Shown here in pieces: positions 22,520-34,270 of a stretch of 64,000 bases of DNA. The stretch is taken from contig NC_080078.1 in assembly GCF_949987535.1 (NCBI RefSeq), positions 48,634,207 through 48,698,206 on the forward strand, read 5' to 3'. The DNA comes from Balaenoptera acutorostrata. Lineage: Eukaryota; Chordata; Mammalia; Artiodactyla; Balaenopteridae. A program made the position numbers and the translations under genes. The notes beneath the pieces are model-generated. The model was not told the origin of the DNA. It saw only the letters and a program-made list of their open reading frames with translations, and searched no databases. Positions within the stretch are counted from its first letter, which is position 1, and each line of letters begins with the position of its first letter.

Positions 22520-23970
22520 CAAAAGAAATCACTGTCTGTGCTTTCTCACCTCCCAGTCACTCCATAATCCAGAGTTTTCTGGGTTCTGGCCCCACTGAAG
22601 TTGCTTTAGACAAATTTGTCAGTGGGTGCTCTATACCAAATCCGAAGGACACTTTGCATTCTTTGTTTCTGCACCTCTGTGTGGCAAGTGACACAACTGA
22701 ACGATTTTCTTTACTGAAACACTGATTCCTTGTCTCCAGCATAGCCAAACCACCAGACTCCTCTTCCATGAACAGTACTCTGTTATTCCTCTCACTGGTC
22801 ATTGTTTAAAGTTCACAACTCCTTGGGGTTCCATCCTCAGCCCTCTTTCTCTTCTCTAATCCTAAGTTTTTTCCTTAAAGAATCTTCACTCCACTATATA
22901 GAGGACTTCCCAAATCTCATTTTTCGGCCCAGTTCTGACAACTGTACACTAGCTATCTCTACTTGGATATTCCACAAGCACCTCAAACCCAACAGGTCCA
23001 AAGCAAATTCCTCACTCTTCACCAAAAGTGTGTGATTCCTCCCACAACCCGTAGCCCTTAGTTGGTCTCTTAGTTGTCTCTCAACACAGAAATTCTACTT
23101 CCCAAATAATTTATTTCTGTCATCACTGCAACCACCTTGGTTTTGACCAGAAATTACTATGTTAAGGGTGTTTTACTTGGCAGCACAATGGTATTTAGAG
23201 TTTTGAATGTGGATTCCCTGGTGGGGGAGGAGGGCACACACACCGCATTTCCTTTCATAGCAGAACCTGACCCTCCTAAGTCTTACACCACTGCTACTTC
23301 CCACATTCATTTCCTGTCTGACCCCTTAAGGGATTTTGAGTTTGGGGCGGCTTAGTTATTTGGACTTAGACCACTACTTAGACTGTCTACCTGGGATTCA
23401 AGTCCTGCATTTTACCTCTCTCCAATTCAGCCTTCACACTGATACTATTAGAATGTTCCCTCTAAAATGCGAAGTGCAAAACTAACAATTCAGGTGCCCC
23501 TACCTACCCTCATTATCTATAGATTAAGGGGCCAGATATGGCAAAGAAAACTTATGATCGGACCCCTGCTTACCTTTGCAGCCTCCTCTTCCACCATCCA
23601 GCCTTCTACTTTGAGCTACTGCTACCTGCAACCTGGACTCCAAAAGCTAACTTCCTATTCCGACTGACTGGGATGTCCATCTCTCCTGTCACTCCCCTAT
23701 CCACCTGCTTATGGACTTCTATTCACCCATCTACACCTTGCTGAATTGTCACCTACTTTAAAAGTTTCCCCAGTGTTCTCCAGGAATTCCCACCTTGGTT
23801 TATTTCGTTATTGACGGGGTTACACTAGATTGCAATCATTCATTGGGTTCTATCTTCCCACTCAGTAGCAAGATCCTTTAGGGAAGAGATCTCATTTCAC
23901 CCCTTCTAGTATGCTAAGCAGTATTAGCAGAGAACTTGGCAAACATCAGGCTCTCAATAAAGGTGCAATG
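22520..23970 (+). repeat. L2 LINE relic, ORF2 end and 3' end
   Basis: The order matches L2 on the plus strand: 'cactgaagttgctttagacaaatttgtc' (RT region), 'ttggggttccatcctcagccctctttctcttctctaatcc', 'atctctacttggatattccacaagcacctcaaaccca', 'cttacctttgcagcctcctcttccacc', then the 3' end 'ttagggaagagatctcatt..', 'ggctctcaataaaggt'. About 23120-23360 is less recognisable and may hold another insertion. Open frames on both strands here are chance. Confidence 0.8.
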
Positions 23971-24081
23971 AGCTGACCAAATGAGTCCCCAGTGCCTATA
24001 TGTACTTGCCACACATGACAATTTAGTCATTTAGAACTGCCTGACATTTTTTTCTTCTTGCTCCCTCCCCCCACCCCACCC

Positions 24082-24085
<4 letters not shown>

Positions 24086-24125
<40 letters not shown>
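24086..24125 (+). repeat. (CA)n microsatellite
   Basis: About 20 perfect CA units after a C-rich run (24062-24086). It is the longest CA repeat in the window and the most likely to be polymorphic. Confidence 0.97.
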
Positions 24126-24126
<1 letters not shown>

Positions 24127-24389
24127 GGCACAAGATCAAACTGCTTCTCCTCCCTAATTCAGTAGACATTACCTGCCAGTTAGTCAATTTCCAAACCTAT
24201 GAACATACCAAATTACCTGCCCTCAGCAACTACCCTCCATAGCCAATTAATAACCAAGAGCTTTTTATTCTACTTTTTGCATATCTCTAGCCTCCATCTC
24301 CTCCTCCTCTTCAGTATCAGTTTTTCTCCTTGCCAAGTCTAATGGTGACCATGTCTCCTCTTCTACCCCTATGTAAACAGAATTTTCTT

Positions 24390-24474
24390 AAAATGAGAGT
24401 TTGATCATATACACTCCTTCAAGCTCCACAGAATAAAGGCGAAACTCTTCAGAACAGTATATAATCTTGCTGTT
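24390..24474 (+). repeat. L2 LINE relic, left of a MER5 insertion
   Basis: 'tttgatcatatacactccttcaagctccacagaataaaggcgaaactcttcagaac' is L2 ORF2 3' sequence. Confidence 0.7.
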
Positions 24475-24612
24475 GTTCGAAGTGTGGTTAGGGGACCAAC
24501 AGCATCAGCATACTTGGGAGCATTTCCTCACCTAAGTCAGGGTCCTCACCCTGACTTACTGAATCAGAATCTGTATTTTAATAGCCAAGCCATATGCATA
24601 TTAGTTTGATTT
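24475..24612 (-). mobile_element. MER5A-type hAT MITE relic
   Basis: 'ttgttcgaagtgtggttaggggaccaacagcatcagcata', 'tgggagcatt', 'cttactgaatcagaatctgtatttta' follow the MER5A order. It is a short non-autonomous DNA transposon without genes, lying inside an L2. Confidence 0.8.
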
Positions 24613-24935
24613 CTCATGCAAAGGCAATGGTCTGTGAGGCCTTTCATTAGGTGGTCCCTGACTTCCTCTGCCACTCTCCCGTAGAGAACCCTCCACCCTT
24701 AGAAATGGCTAATAGGACTCTAGAATTCTGCAGGTCTTTAAGTCTTGCAACTCTTTTTTCCTACTTCCTGGTGCTCCTCCACCCTCTCCCAAATTGATTA
24801 TCTTCTTTCAGGTCTTAGTGTTGTTATCATCTCTTCTATAAAGTTCTCCCAACCATATCTCCTCCTTTGTCCCTGTGGTCCCATAAAGGACTACATACTG
24901 TTTTGTAATTTAAAGTATCTTAGATGTCAGAATTT
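24613..24935 (+). repeat. L2 LINE relic, right of a MER5 insertion
   Basis: 'cctttcattaggtggtccctgacttcctctgccactctcc', 'cttcaggtcttagtg', 'aaagttctcccaaccatatc' continue L2 towards its 3' end. Confidence 0.7.
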
Positions 24936-26485
24936 TTATCTCATTCTTTGAATTCCAAGTACCTGAAGCAAAGCTAGGAGGGCTTTAAAAATGTTAGTTG
25001 AGTTCAACTGTAAATGAAAGTGAATAGTTCTGATGGAGTTGACCGGTGTTTCCCATTCTGAGCCGGTCAGTTTCTGCGTAGAGGCAATAAACACATATTT
25101 TTTTCCTTCACTGTAACAATAAAAATAAACAGAAGTAAACAAAAGAAAGCTAAATTTAGAGATCCTATTTCAAGAAATAATCTGGTGATGACTCTGGCAA
25201 CTTTATTTAAAGATTAGTATAGTAACTAAACTAAGAAGCGCTATGAAATGGAAGAGTCACCTTGAGCTATTTCTGGAAAAATGAAAATTCATCACACAAA
25301 GGAATCATTTGACAAGATTATCTGTACAAGTTTCAAGGTAGGAGGAAACTGCCACCTTGGATAATAATCTTGAATGCCTGATTATGTATGTGATGGTGGG
25401 GGTTAGAGTGGGAGGAGGTGGTTAGAATCTTTGCCATTACAAGCAGTTAACTTTCACAAAACAGGATCTGCACAATGACCACGTAGTAATTTAGAAACCA
25501 AAGCTGTCTCTATGGGTAAGAAAGAAGTAGGAGTACAATTGATAGAAGATTATTTAATTCTTTCAGAGAAAAAAAAGTCAGGTATGAATTCTCTACTTGC
25601 AAAATAATGAAAAGGAGGAACAGCATGTAAGTGCTTAATTGGCTGTTCTTGAAAAATGGATTTGTACATAGTACAGTTTCACTAAATCCCTTATCCTGAT
25701 TCAAGGTAAAAAGTGCCTGAATGGAAAAGTGTAAGAACTTACCTTAAGGTTTATGAACTTGTTTCTGCTTACTTTTTAACAGCTAAATTGTTATATAATT
25801 TATATATCAATTCCGCTTATTTTATTTATTAAGGGACAAAGTGAACCTTGAGTAAATCAGATACTAAAAATTAGCACTAATTTTAACAGGAAAAACATCT
25901 ACAACTAGTGGTTAATAAGTGACTTTTCAAGTTTTTCACTGACCAAATCCCAGAGACTATTAGATCTAAATGATATCTAATACCCAGCCTAGACACAGGA
26001 CCAACAATTAAGTGTGACACCTAACTGGCAATTTGGTAAATCAGCTAGTTTGAATTTTAACTGTTAAAGAAATATGTATGTCTTTTACACACAGAAGGGA
26101 AGAGAAGCTTCTTAATTTTTTCAAACGATTCATCTTTTCTTTCTTGGATCTCCTCTGATCAACGGTTCACAAAACAAAGTCATGACACAGACAGGAAGTA
26201 CCCACAAGCCATCTTTGTACTGGCTAAGGGAAGAGAAGAAAAATGGAAGTTTACTGAGAAAAGAGACATAGAAAAGAATAAGACAATATAAAAAAAAACC
26301 TCACATAAATGCTTAAAAAAGAAAAGAGATTGCTAGGCTCAGAAGATGCACAGTACAGAATTTTCTTCATCTCGACTATAGTGGAAATGGAACATGAAAA
26401 CTGATGACATCTCCACAAAAAGAACTATGTCCCATACCCACTGCTGTCATCCATATTTAGATTCCAGTTTTTATTTCAAATTGAT
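24936..26485. other. Unassigned intronic sequence
   Basis: About 1.5 kb of AT-rich unique-looking DNA. The open frames at 24936-25142 and 25510-25704 (minus) have no splice-site support or family resemblance. Confidence 0.4.
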
Positions 26486-26487
26486 CA

Positions 26488-26585
26488 GTTAATTCAACAT
26501 TTACTGAGCACTTACTAATTGCCAAGCACTATGCTACGTGAAACAGAGACAAAGGCTCATTAAAAACAGTGCTTTATAGTCTCTT
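26488..26585 (-). repeat. L2 LINE 3' end fragment
   Basis: 'aattcaacatttactgagcacttactaattgccaagcactatgctacg' is the antisense L2 3' terminus. Confidence 0.7.
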
Positions 26586-27250
26586 AAACCCAGTGAGCCC
26601 TGTTCCGTTTTGTGAAGGTCCAAAGACTCCTAGAAAACTTTGTACATTAAACCACTTCATAAAACCAAGTTTGACCAAATACTTTCAAGTTTGTCTTACC
26701 TTAGAAAAACAGAACATTTAAAATCAGAGTTACCTGCCTGCATTTAAAACTGCCAAACTAGTTTATAGTAAGTTTCTACTTTATTACTTTGGGGCTAAGG
26801 ATTAAATACTTTCCTAGGCAACAATCTTTTCTACATTCTCATTTTAATATCTTAAACTATTATGCTGTAAACAATTTTAGTTTCATGGTTTTGTTTTTTT
26901 ATTATCTGCAGGTTATGTTCATCTTCACTGAATTTCATATTTGAGAGACTACTGTCTTGATTGAAACAAATTTGCACGACCATTGGTTTCCTCTGGTTGG
27001 AAATGCCATTGGTTTGGGGATAGACTTTTAAATGGCCTAGTGGACCCCCTGGGGAGCTCTGTGCATTGACCTCCACCCTAAGACTGTGGTAAAGGGTAGA
27101 CAGCGAACCCTTGCTTTCTCAGGCTGGTCAGGGAGCTCAGCAGGGCCCTGTCTTTTTGGGTGACCCCGTAGGGACTTCACTGTTTCTTTCTGACTTACAC
27201 AATAGCGAATCCCTTTTGTTACTCCTCAGAAGAACTGTCCTCTTTGGCTC
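26586..27250. other. Unassigned intronic sequence
   Basis: No gene or firm repeat. Open frame 26852-27076 (minus) is unsupported. Confidence 0.4.
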
Positions 27251-27254
27251 ATAA

Positions 27255-27425
27255 CTTTGTCATTTTCTCCATGGATTAGTTTTCTTGTCTTGATTTCACT
27301 GGAATGTAAGCTCCAGGAGCTCTGTAAGGGCTGGGATTTTTGTCTGTTTTGTCTTCTGCTGTATCTGTAGCACCAGCACCTGGATCAATGTCTGGTGTAC
27401 ATAGTAGGTACTCAATAAAAAGGTG
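27255..27425 (+). repeat. L2 LINE 3' end relic
   Basis: 'ctggaatgtaagctccaggagctctgtaagggctgggatttttgtctgtt', 'tagcaccagcacctgg' and 'agtaggtactcaataaaaag' are the L2 3' end. An A-rich run (27434-27477) follows. Confidence 0.9.
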
Positions 27426-27689
27426 TTCAGTGGGAAAAAAAAAAACAAAAAAAAACAGACAAAACAAACAAAAAAACCCCAATGCTTTAAAAAGTTCTTT
27501 AGGAAGCCAAGGTAGAGAATAATTTTTCAATATATCTTTTATACTTTTCCAATCTCTCAGGGCCTACCGGAATTATTTTTCTGCCAATATTTAATGATGA
27601 CATACAAAATACCAGATGTAATACAAAGCACAAGGAATATAATGAAAAAGATCTTGCAGGGTCATAAAGAGGCCCCTTGTATGAGTTTA

Positions 27690-28120
27690 GTCCTTTATCA
27701 CAGAAGGACTTTTAAAGGGTAGAAAACCAAAACAGTGATTTGATCAGATTTACCTTTAGAAAGATTGCTTTGAGAATGGTATGGATGGGATGAAGCAAGA
27801 CTTTAGAGGCAGGTAGATGAGTTATGAGGCTGCCATTATAATCCAAATGAAAAATATGTAGAATCTGATTTCAGGTGAGGTGACATAAATAGAGGCACAC
27901 ACACACAAAAAAAGACATTTTAAAGAAGAACTTTAACAATTTAGGACCTGCTAGAAGTAGGTGTTACTGGAGAGTAGTAAATGATAACTTGAGACAAGTT
28001 ATCCTGTTATCTGTAACTGGATAGATGAAAGGCCCGTTCTCCAAAATAAGGGTAAAGGGTGAACAGGCTTGAAAAGAAGATAATAAGTTTAGTTTTGGCC
28101 AAATTGAGTTAGAAACAAAA
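27690..28120 (-). repeat. L2 LINE relic
   Basis: Antisense L2: 'cagtgatttgatcagatttacctttagaaagattgctttgagaatgg', 'aggcaggtagatgagttatgaggctgccattataatcc', then 'tttagttttggccaaattgagtt'. Confidence 0.8.
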
Positions 28121-29395
28121 GGTAATAAACTTTAATATTTATGGTCATTCGTTAAGGCCTCAAACTATGGAATAATGTTGGATATTTTCAGAGTCACTTA
28201 CTGTATTAAAAAGGTTAACTATTTGTCAAAGTCTACTAATTGAATCTGAAATGTGTCAGATTTTTCCTAAATTTTGGTATGTCTTACATACTTCCACACC
28301 TCATTGTATAATACTGGTAGAATCAGTTAATCATCTAGTAAAATCATCTCAATTTTTCTCTCTCAGTATGAAGGAAATATTGCTATTCATAGAACTGTAC
28401 CATTTCAATTGCACCTAGAATCAGTAAATGATTTGCAAAGTGTTTTCAGCCCTTAAGAACATAGTTCTAGGCCCTCTAATCTTTTTTAAGTGAGTAAAAC
28501 AATAACAATTTATTTTGTATAATCTTGATAGTTTTCAAAGCTTTCCTACCCACTGTCTCTTTCAATCTTTATAATAACCCTGTGAGTTATAATAAAAGCC
28601 AAATAACAGATAAGTCTTTTGAAATATATAGATGGCAAATACAGAACCACAACTCACAAATCAGTTTATGGTTCATGCTGTATACACACACATATATTAC
28701 AGACTTTATTATAATATTGTATGAAACCATCTGAAATTTAGAAAATATTGGGTCATGCAATCCTTTGATAACCTAGTTGAAAGGAGAAAAACATATATAC
28801 TTTATTTAAGTTTATAACCAGGTATTAAAATAATCAAAGGGATTTAAAATTATTCAAGCTGAGGGAAAGAGAATTGTAGAGACAAAAATGAAAAGCAAAT
28901 AGAGCCTCTGCCTGTGAAAACTGGGTTCAGTGACTTAATAGGAAGCTTAATAGTAAAAGTTCATCTCTATCCCATAGACATAATGTTTTTTCCTCAAGTA
29001 AACTCAAGGTTAACTTTTTAAAAAATTATACACATAATTCCCTGGGCACAATACAAAATAAATTTAAAGCTTTTGTTTCCTTCATTATAATAGCTACTTC
29101 GTAACACTTCCATATCTATTAACTGCCACTTTTCTGTATTTTAAACAGTCATATTTTAAAACTTATTCCCTATGAACTCATAATGTTACCTGTACAAGCC
29201 TAAGGAAGCCATAAGTATTTACTAATGTAACAATTTTCTGTATGTAGTAGTAATCAGGTATTAAAGAAAAATATTCCAATATTTTAGTTGAGCAAAGTAA
29301 TGCCTAAATTCACATCCATATGTATCACTATATTAACTCCACCCCCTTCAAAAAAAGGTAAAGCTACTAATTTTTACTGGCAGATGCAATATTAC
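28121..29395. other. Mostly unassigned intronic sequence
   Basis: A weak MIR-like core on the minus strand at about 28425-28640 ('gatttgcaaagtgttttc', 'ctttataataaccctgtgagtt') is the only recognisable element. Confidence 0.4.
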
Positions 29396-30055
29396 AACTT
29401 AAAATCAATTCTCTATTATGCAGGGATTCTTTACTGTGTAATCCTATTTCCAGGAAAGCCCTGAGTACAAAGTCCTTATCTTACACCCGAGTAAAGAGAG
29501 GCCCAGAAATTTTTTGATCAGAGCCAGGTTCACAATGCCCAGTTCTAGTCAATGTGTTCTCCAGCACAGTATTCAAATAACATTCAACTTTCTCCTCTTT
29601 ACACTGTTGGATGCTCCTCTTCTGCCTGCTCCTTTCTAAGAGGGGTAGAAAGAAGCGACACAAGTAAATTCAAATAAATTTTGCTGAGCAATTTAGTGTC
29701 TCAAATGCAAAAGCACTGAGGCTGAGGAGAGAAAGCAGATTAAATGGAAACTAGTCTCTATAATAAGAATTTTGACCACATTTCAAATGTCCATACTAAC
29801 CCTGACTCTCATTATCTCCTATAAACAAAGCTGGCTTCTATCTTAGTGTTCCCATGGAATCATAATCAATATTGTGTCCTCCTTAATTCATTTCACAGTA
29901 ATAGCAAACTATATATATCACTGACCACTACAAATATTTTTATTCTTCTCTATTAACTTTTTATAAAGTTATAAAATACAATAAAACTACACAAGTACTT
30001 TCTCCATAATTCTTAAGCTCTTCCTGAAAAATTGTAAAAGTAACACTTTCACTGA
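29396..30055. other. Unassigned intronic sequence
   Basis: A faint reverse MIR-like order at about 29410-29560 ('ttacacccgagtaaagagaggcccag') is not firm. Confidence 0.35.
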
Positions 30056-30059
30056 AACC

Positions 30060-30400
30060 AATGTGATAATAAAAAATATGAAAAGGAAAAAAAGATCATC
30101 CCTATTCCTTCTTTATCCTCCATCCCATATATCAAGACAATTATACCTTTCTTTTATCTCAAATATATACATGTTTTATAGAAACAAGTTTTTTAAAATA
30201 GGATACTTCTCTGTGAATTATACATTTCTTCACTTATTAAAATATCACAAACATTCCTAACAATGAACAGAGAACCCATTTTTTAAGAGTTTCATAACAT
30301 TCCATCACAACTATTCTCCCTCTTGATGTACATTATTCCTAGCTTTTTGCCATGACAAGCAATGCAGTAATAAACACGTCTGTACAATTCCCTATGTCAG
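30060..30400 (-). repeat. Probable L1M LINE relic
   Basis: 'ggatacttctctgtgaattatacatttcttcactta', 'ttcataacattccatcacaac', 'tgacaagcaatgcagtaataaac' resemble an antisense L1M 3' region. Divergence is high. Confidence 0.5.
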
Positions 30401-30423
30401 ACTGAAACAAAGTCATCCCCTCT

Positions 30424-30494
30424 CACAATCACTCTGCGTTAATAAGAGGGTACTCTTATTAACACAATCACTCTGCGTTAATAAGAGGGTACTC
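30424..30494 (+). repeat. 39-bp tandem duplication with a hairpin
   Basis: A 32-base block at 30424-30455 recurs exactly at 30463-30494 (period 39). The seven bases between them complete a perfect 10-bp palindrome, ttaataagag/ctcttattaa (30439-30448 with 30453-30462) around a ggta loop. Confidence 0.95.
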
Positions 30495-30506
30495 AGAAGA
30501 GAACCC

Positions 30507-32058
30507 AGTGTACAAGAGGAACTTTCAATCAAGAAACCCTCCTTGGAGAAAGGATGAGGAGAACACATTCTTGACTACTGAGATATTATGTTCAAAATGG
30601 ATCACAACCTGTTCTAAAAGTCCTTAAAATAAGGAAAGACTGAAGAATTAGAAACAAGGTTCAGCATTCGTATTATTGGTATGGAGAACTTAAACAACCA
30701 ATTATAGTTCAAAAACATAAAGTCCTCTTGTCTTCCAAAGAAAAGCTGCCTAATAGAATGATTACAAAATTTTTTTTAAAATTAAAAACAAGTAAAATTT
30801 ACATTTAAAACACACACACAAGCCAAATCCTTAAGATGCTTCTTATATAACACAGATAAACTGATTTCCAAAAATTGAGATAAAGTTGTCATTTAGGATC
30901 AGGGCTTATATCAAAACCAAACTCAATATTTAGTGGAAAATTAATATAAAATCAGTAGCCACAATATTACAACATATGTACTATTTAAATATTTTTATTT
31001 TGACATATACAATAAGACAAGGTCTGTTAAAATCTCAAGAAAAACAGGAACTCATATGATTACACACCAAAAACAGCATAACTAAGTGTAAAAAATAAAA
31101 TCTTAGTTTCTTCAAGCTGTCTATGGATTATCAAATTGGAGAAAACTGACCACAATACGATTAGGAATCGTTATACTTCATCTTGAAAATCTAATATTTA
31201 TTGACCAAAAAAACCCAAAAAACAAAAAACACCCTACAATGGTTGGTTCTGCAAACTACAGAATTTTAAAACGCAGGAGGGGTAGCTTACAAAGCTCTAG
31301 TGATAAGTAAACTATACTTTTTAGGTTTTGGCAGACACTGTATATTTTCATTCATCCTTGGAAGCACTGCTGAAATAGAAGCAAGAGTGCCATCATTCAC
31401 AGAGGATAAAGGGATAGTTCTGAATGTGAGAAGAGTTTATGGTAACTGTGCAGCAGAGACAGAAAGTCCTGGGACTGAAGTATCAACTGTCTTTCCATAT
31501 TAGTAGACAGCCAGCATTTTCCCATCAGGCCCCACAAATTTCAGTCATTTCTTAATTTTCTCCCTTCTCAGCTCTCCATGTTCTCTCTATGAAGTCCTGT
31601 TGGTGTTACACACACACCAAAAACACATGTTTCTATCACCCTTCTGGTCTGTATGCCTTCTCTCAACAGTATTTCTTTTTCCTTCTTCAAAACAGACTCT
31701 TCTCAAAGCAGTTTTCAATGAGCATTTCTTGATTCAAAACGGACTGCAAGACAAGATGGAATAAAAGAGCTCTTTTTCCTAGTGCCCACACTAGAAAAAA
31801 AAAAAAAAAAAAAGAGAAAATAATACAAAAATCTCTATTAAGAGAAACATTTCTTATTTTCACTGAAACAAAAAAGTAAAAAAGAAAAGAAAACTCTATC
31901 AGCATATCCTCTCATTTCACTTACTTTACCTTGGCCAATTTTATTGACATATCTTTGTCTATATCCACTTAACTGAGTTGTCATATGTTCCAAATGCTCT
32001 AAGTTTTCAAAAATAACTTCACCCCACATACTCAGGCATACTGCTTATATTATCATTT
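30507..32058. other. Unassigned intronic sequence
   Basis: No gene recognised. A 19-base A-run lies at 31795-31813. Open frames 31300-31503 and 31687-32029 lack family resemblance. Confidence 0.4.
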
Positions 32059-32071
32059 AAAAAGCACAACA
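32059..32071 (+). repeat. Left target-site duplication of a truncated L1
   Basis: aaaaagcacaaca recurs at 32428-32440. Confidence 0.9.
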
Positions 32072-32427
32072 TGGTTCTGAAGAACCTAGGGGCAGGACAG
32101 GAATAAAGATCCAGACGTAGAGAATGGAGTTGAGGACACGGGGAGGGGGAAGGGTAAACTGGGATGAAGTGAGAGAGTGACATGGACTTATATATACTAC
32201 CAAATGTAAAGTAGATAGCTAGTGGGAAGCAGCCGCATAGCACAGGGAGGTCAGCTCTGTGCTTTGTGACCACCTAGAGGGGTGGGACAGGCAGGGTGGA
32301 GGGAGACACAAGAGGGAGGAGATATGGGGATATATGTATATGTATAGCTGATTCACTGTTATAAAGCAGAAACTTAACACACTATTGTAAAGCAATTATA
32401 CTGCAATAAAGATGTTTAAAAAAAAAC
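32072..32427 (+). mobile_element. 5'-truncated LINE-1 (3' UTR only)
   Basis: Same L1 family as 6132-11865, starting at 'tggttctgaagaacctagggg' and ending 'gcaataaagatgtttaaaa' plus a tail with an interspersed C. It is about 356 bp flanked by a perfect 13-bp duplication. The minus-strand open frame at 32019-32273 is the antisense of this UTR. Confidence 0.95.
32140..32163 (+). other. Potential G-quadruplex in L1 3' UTR
   Basis: GGGG-a-GGGGG-aa-GGG-taaact-GGG fits the G3+N1-7 pattern and is the strongest of the three L1 copies. Confidence 0.75.
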
Positions 32428-32440
32428 AAAAAGCACAACA
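32428..32440 (+). repeat. Right target-site duplication of a truncated L1
   Basis: Second copy of aaaaagcacaaca. Confidence 0.9.
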
Positions 32441-33918
32441 GAATTACAAATTATCAGAATACCAGTGAAGATACCATTTCTAAAACTTCAATAAGCAGAT
32501 ACCTAGAAAATCTCTATGAAATTCCCTGACATACAGTTTGAAGAAAATAATCTTTTTGCAATATTTTTAAGCTGCACTGGAACTAGAGCTATCTTGGAAG
32601 CCATTCGCTGAGCTCCTGGCACCTGAGACTCTACTATTCTAGAGAAAACTCATGAATTTAAGACTTAAGGTTCTCCAGTTAATTAACTACTTAATTTAAG
32701 TGCATAGCAGTGTTAAACATCTTCATGCCTAAGAAATAAATCAGTATCAAATGGTTAAATAACCAACTAACACAATCAAAGAAGAAATAATCAACAATTA
32801 CAAACAAGCTTTTTAAACATATATTCAAAAATTTAAATTCAATACAGTTCACAGATCTAAACATTTTCCATTGGTTTTTAAAATTTGCGGCTAGCTAATC
32901 TATTATGTCAGCATGCTATGTACCTAAATGTTCTTGGTGAATCTTATTACCACAGAAGTGAGTCTGTGATTCAAGCACAACTTCCTTTATTGTGAAGATG
33001 ACAGCAAACGTTGTGCAAGAGCAGAAAAAGAAAAGACAGAAAGATGCTAGTATTCTTTCCTAGTTCTTCTAACACTCTTACAAAAGACTACTCCCTCCCA
33101 TCTCCCACCTCCCGCTAACCACTCCTCACCCCTTTCAGGAAAAGAATTATTTTATCCAATAAAAACACAGCAACCAAGTAAAATATATAAGAGGAAGAAT
33201 ACCTGCAAGACTTTTCTTCCCATAACTTGTCCCAGGCAAGGATCCTCAGGCACTCTCTCCCATGTGATCCTCCACTTCTTCAACCATTAGAGAAGCATCC
33301 TGAATGATGGCGGAGGGTTCAGAAGTTTATAGTAGATGTAGCATATTGAGATCAAGGATCATATCCATCTCCTCACAAAAAGGATGGGGCCTTTTCAGGT
33401 GGTCCAGAACACCACTTCACACCTCTGTGATTACACTCATATGTTACTGTTCTGATACTGACCAATTCCTACTCTCAACCCAAAAAATCCGACTAGGATA
33501 TACCTCAAAATCTTGAATATGGAAGTCTCCTTATTTTCCCCTTTACTACTCATTATTTTAATTTATTTACATCCTGACTCATTCTACAGAAGATGTTGGA
33601 TTGATACTACCCTTTATTAATAAAGCAATATCTAGAAGATATCCTTACTTTAAGGTATTCTCCACATACATAATACCCGCTCTCACAAAATCCACATGTA
33701 ATGAAGGGATTAGCCACCTCAACCCCAATACTCTGGGTAAAGAAGGTTCAGAGAAGTGTGTGAAAATACCCTTCTGTGAGAGTCTATGAAGTGAGGGAAG
33801 GAGATGCTTCCTAAGAAGTAACAGAAAAGTTGTATGTTACAGAGAAAATTATGGACTTGAGACTATGTGTACATCAGTGGCTTAGGAAACCGCTGCTAAC
33901 CTCATGTTGCTCTCCTTT
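32441..33918. other. Unassigned intronic sequence
   Basis: About 1.5 kb without a recognisable element. Small open frames at 33304-33789 have no family resemblance. Confidence 0.4.
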
Positions 33919-33936
33919 CCCCTCAACATAACTTTT
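33919..33936 (+). repeat. Left target-site duplication of CHR SINE
   Basis: cccctcaacataactttt recurs exactly at 34253-34270 (18 bp). Confidence 0.95.
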
Positions 33937-34252
33937 TTTTTTTTAATACAAATTGACTTTTTTTTTTTAATTTTATTTATTTATTTATTTTTGGCTGCGT
34001 TGGGTCTTCGTTTCTGTGTGAGGGCTTTCTCCAGTTGCAGCAAGTGGGGGCCACTCTTCATCGCGGTGCGCGGGCCTCTCACTATCGCGGCCTCTCTTGT
34101 TGCGGAGCACAGGCTCCAGACACGCAGGCTCAGCAATTGTGGCTCACGGGCCCAGTTGCTCCGCGGCATGTGGGATCCTCCCAGACCAGGGCCTGAACCC
34201 GTGTCCCCTGCATTGGCAGGCAGATTCTCAACCACTGCGCCACCAAAGGAAG
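33937..34252 (-). mobile_element. CHR-type SINE (tRNA-Glu derived)
   Basis: The minus strand starts with the tRNA-like head (A-box region 34231-34252, B box 'gggttcaggc' at 34191-34200). The CHR body follows, then a (TAAA)n-rich tail (33970-33991) with an A-rich extension to 33937. Its closeness to the copy at 16659-17038 and the perfect 18-bp duplication point to a fairly young insertion. The open frames of 122, 84 and 64 codons overlapping it at 33904-34291 are read-through of SINE sequence, not genes. Confidence 0.95.
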
Positions 34253-34270
34253 CCCCTCAACATAACTTTT
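34253..34270 (+). repeat. Right target-site duplication of CHR SINE
   Basis: Second copy of cccctcaacataactttt. Confidence 0.95.
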
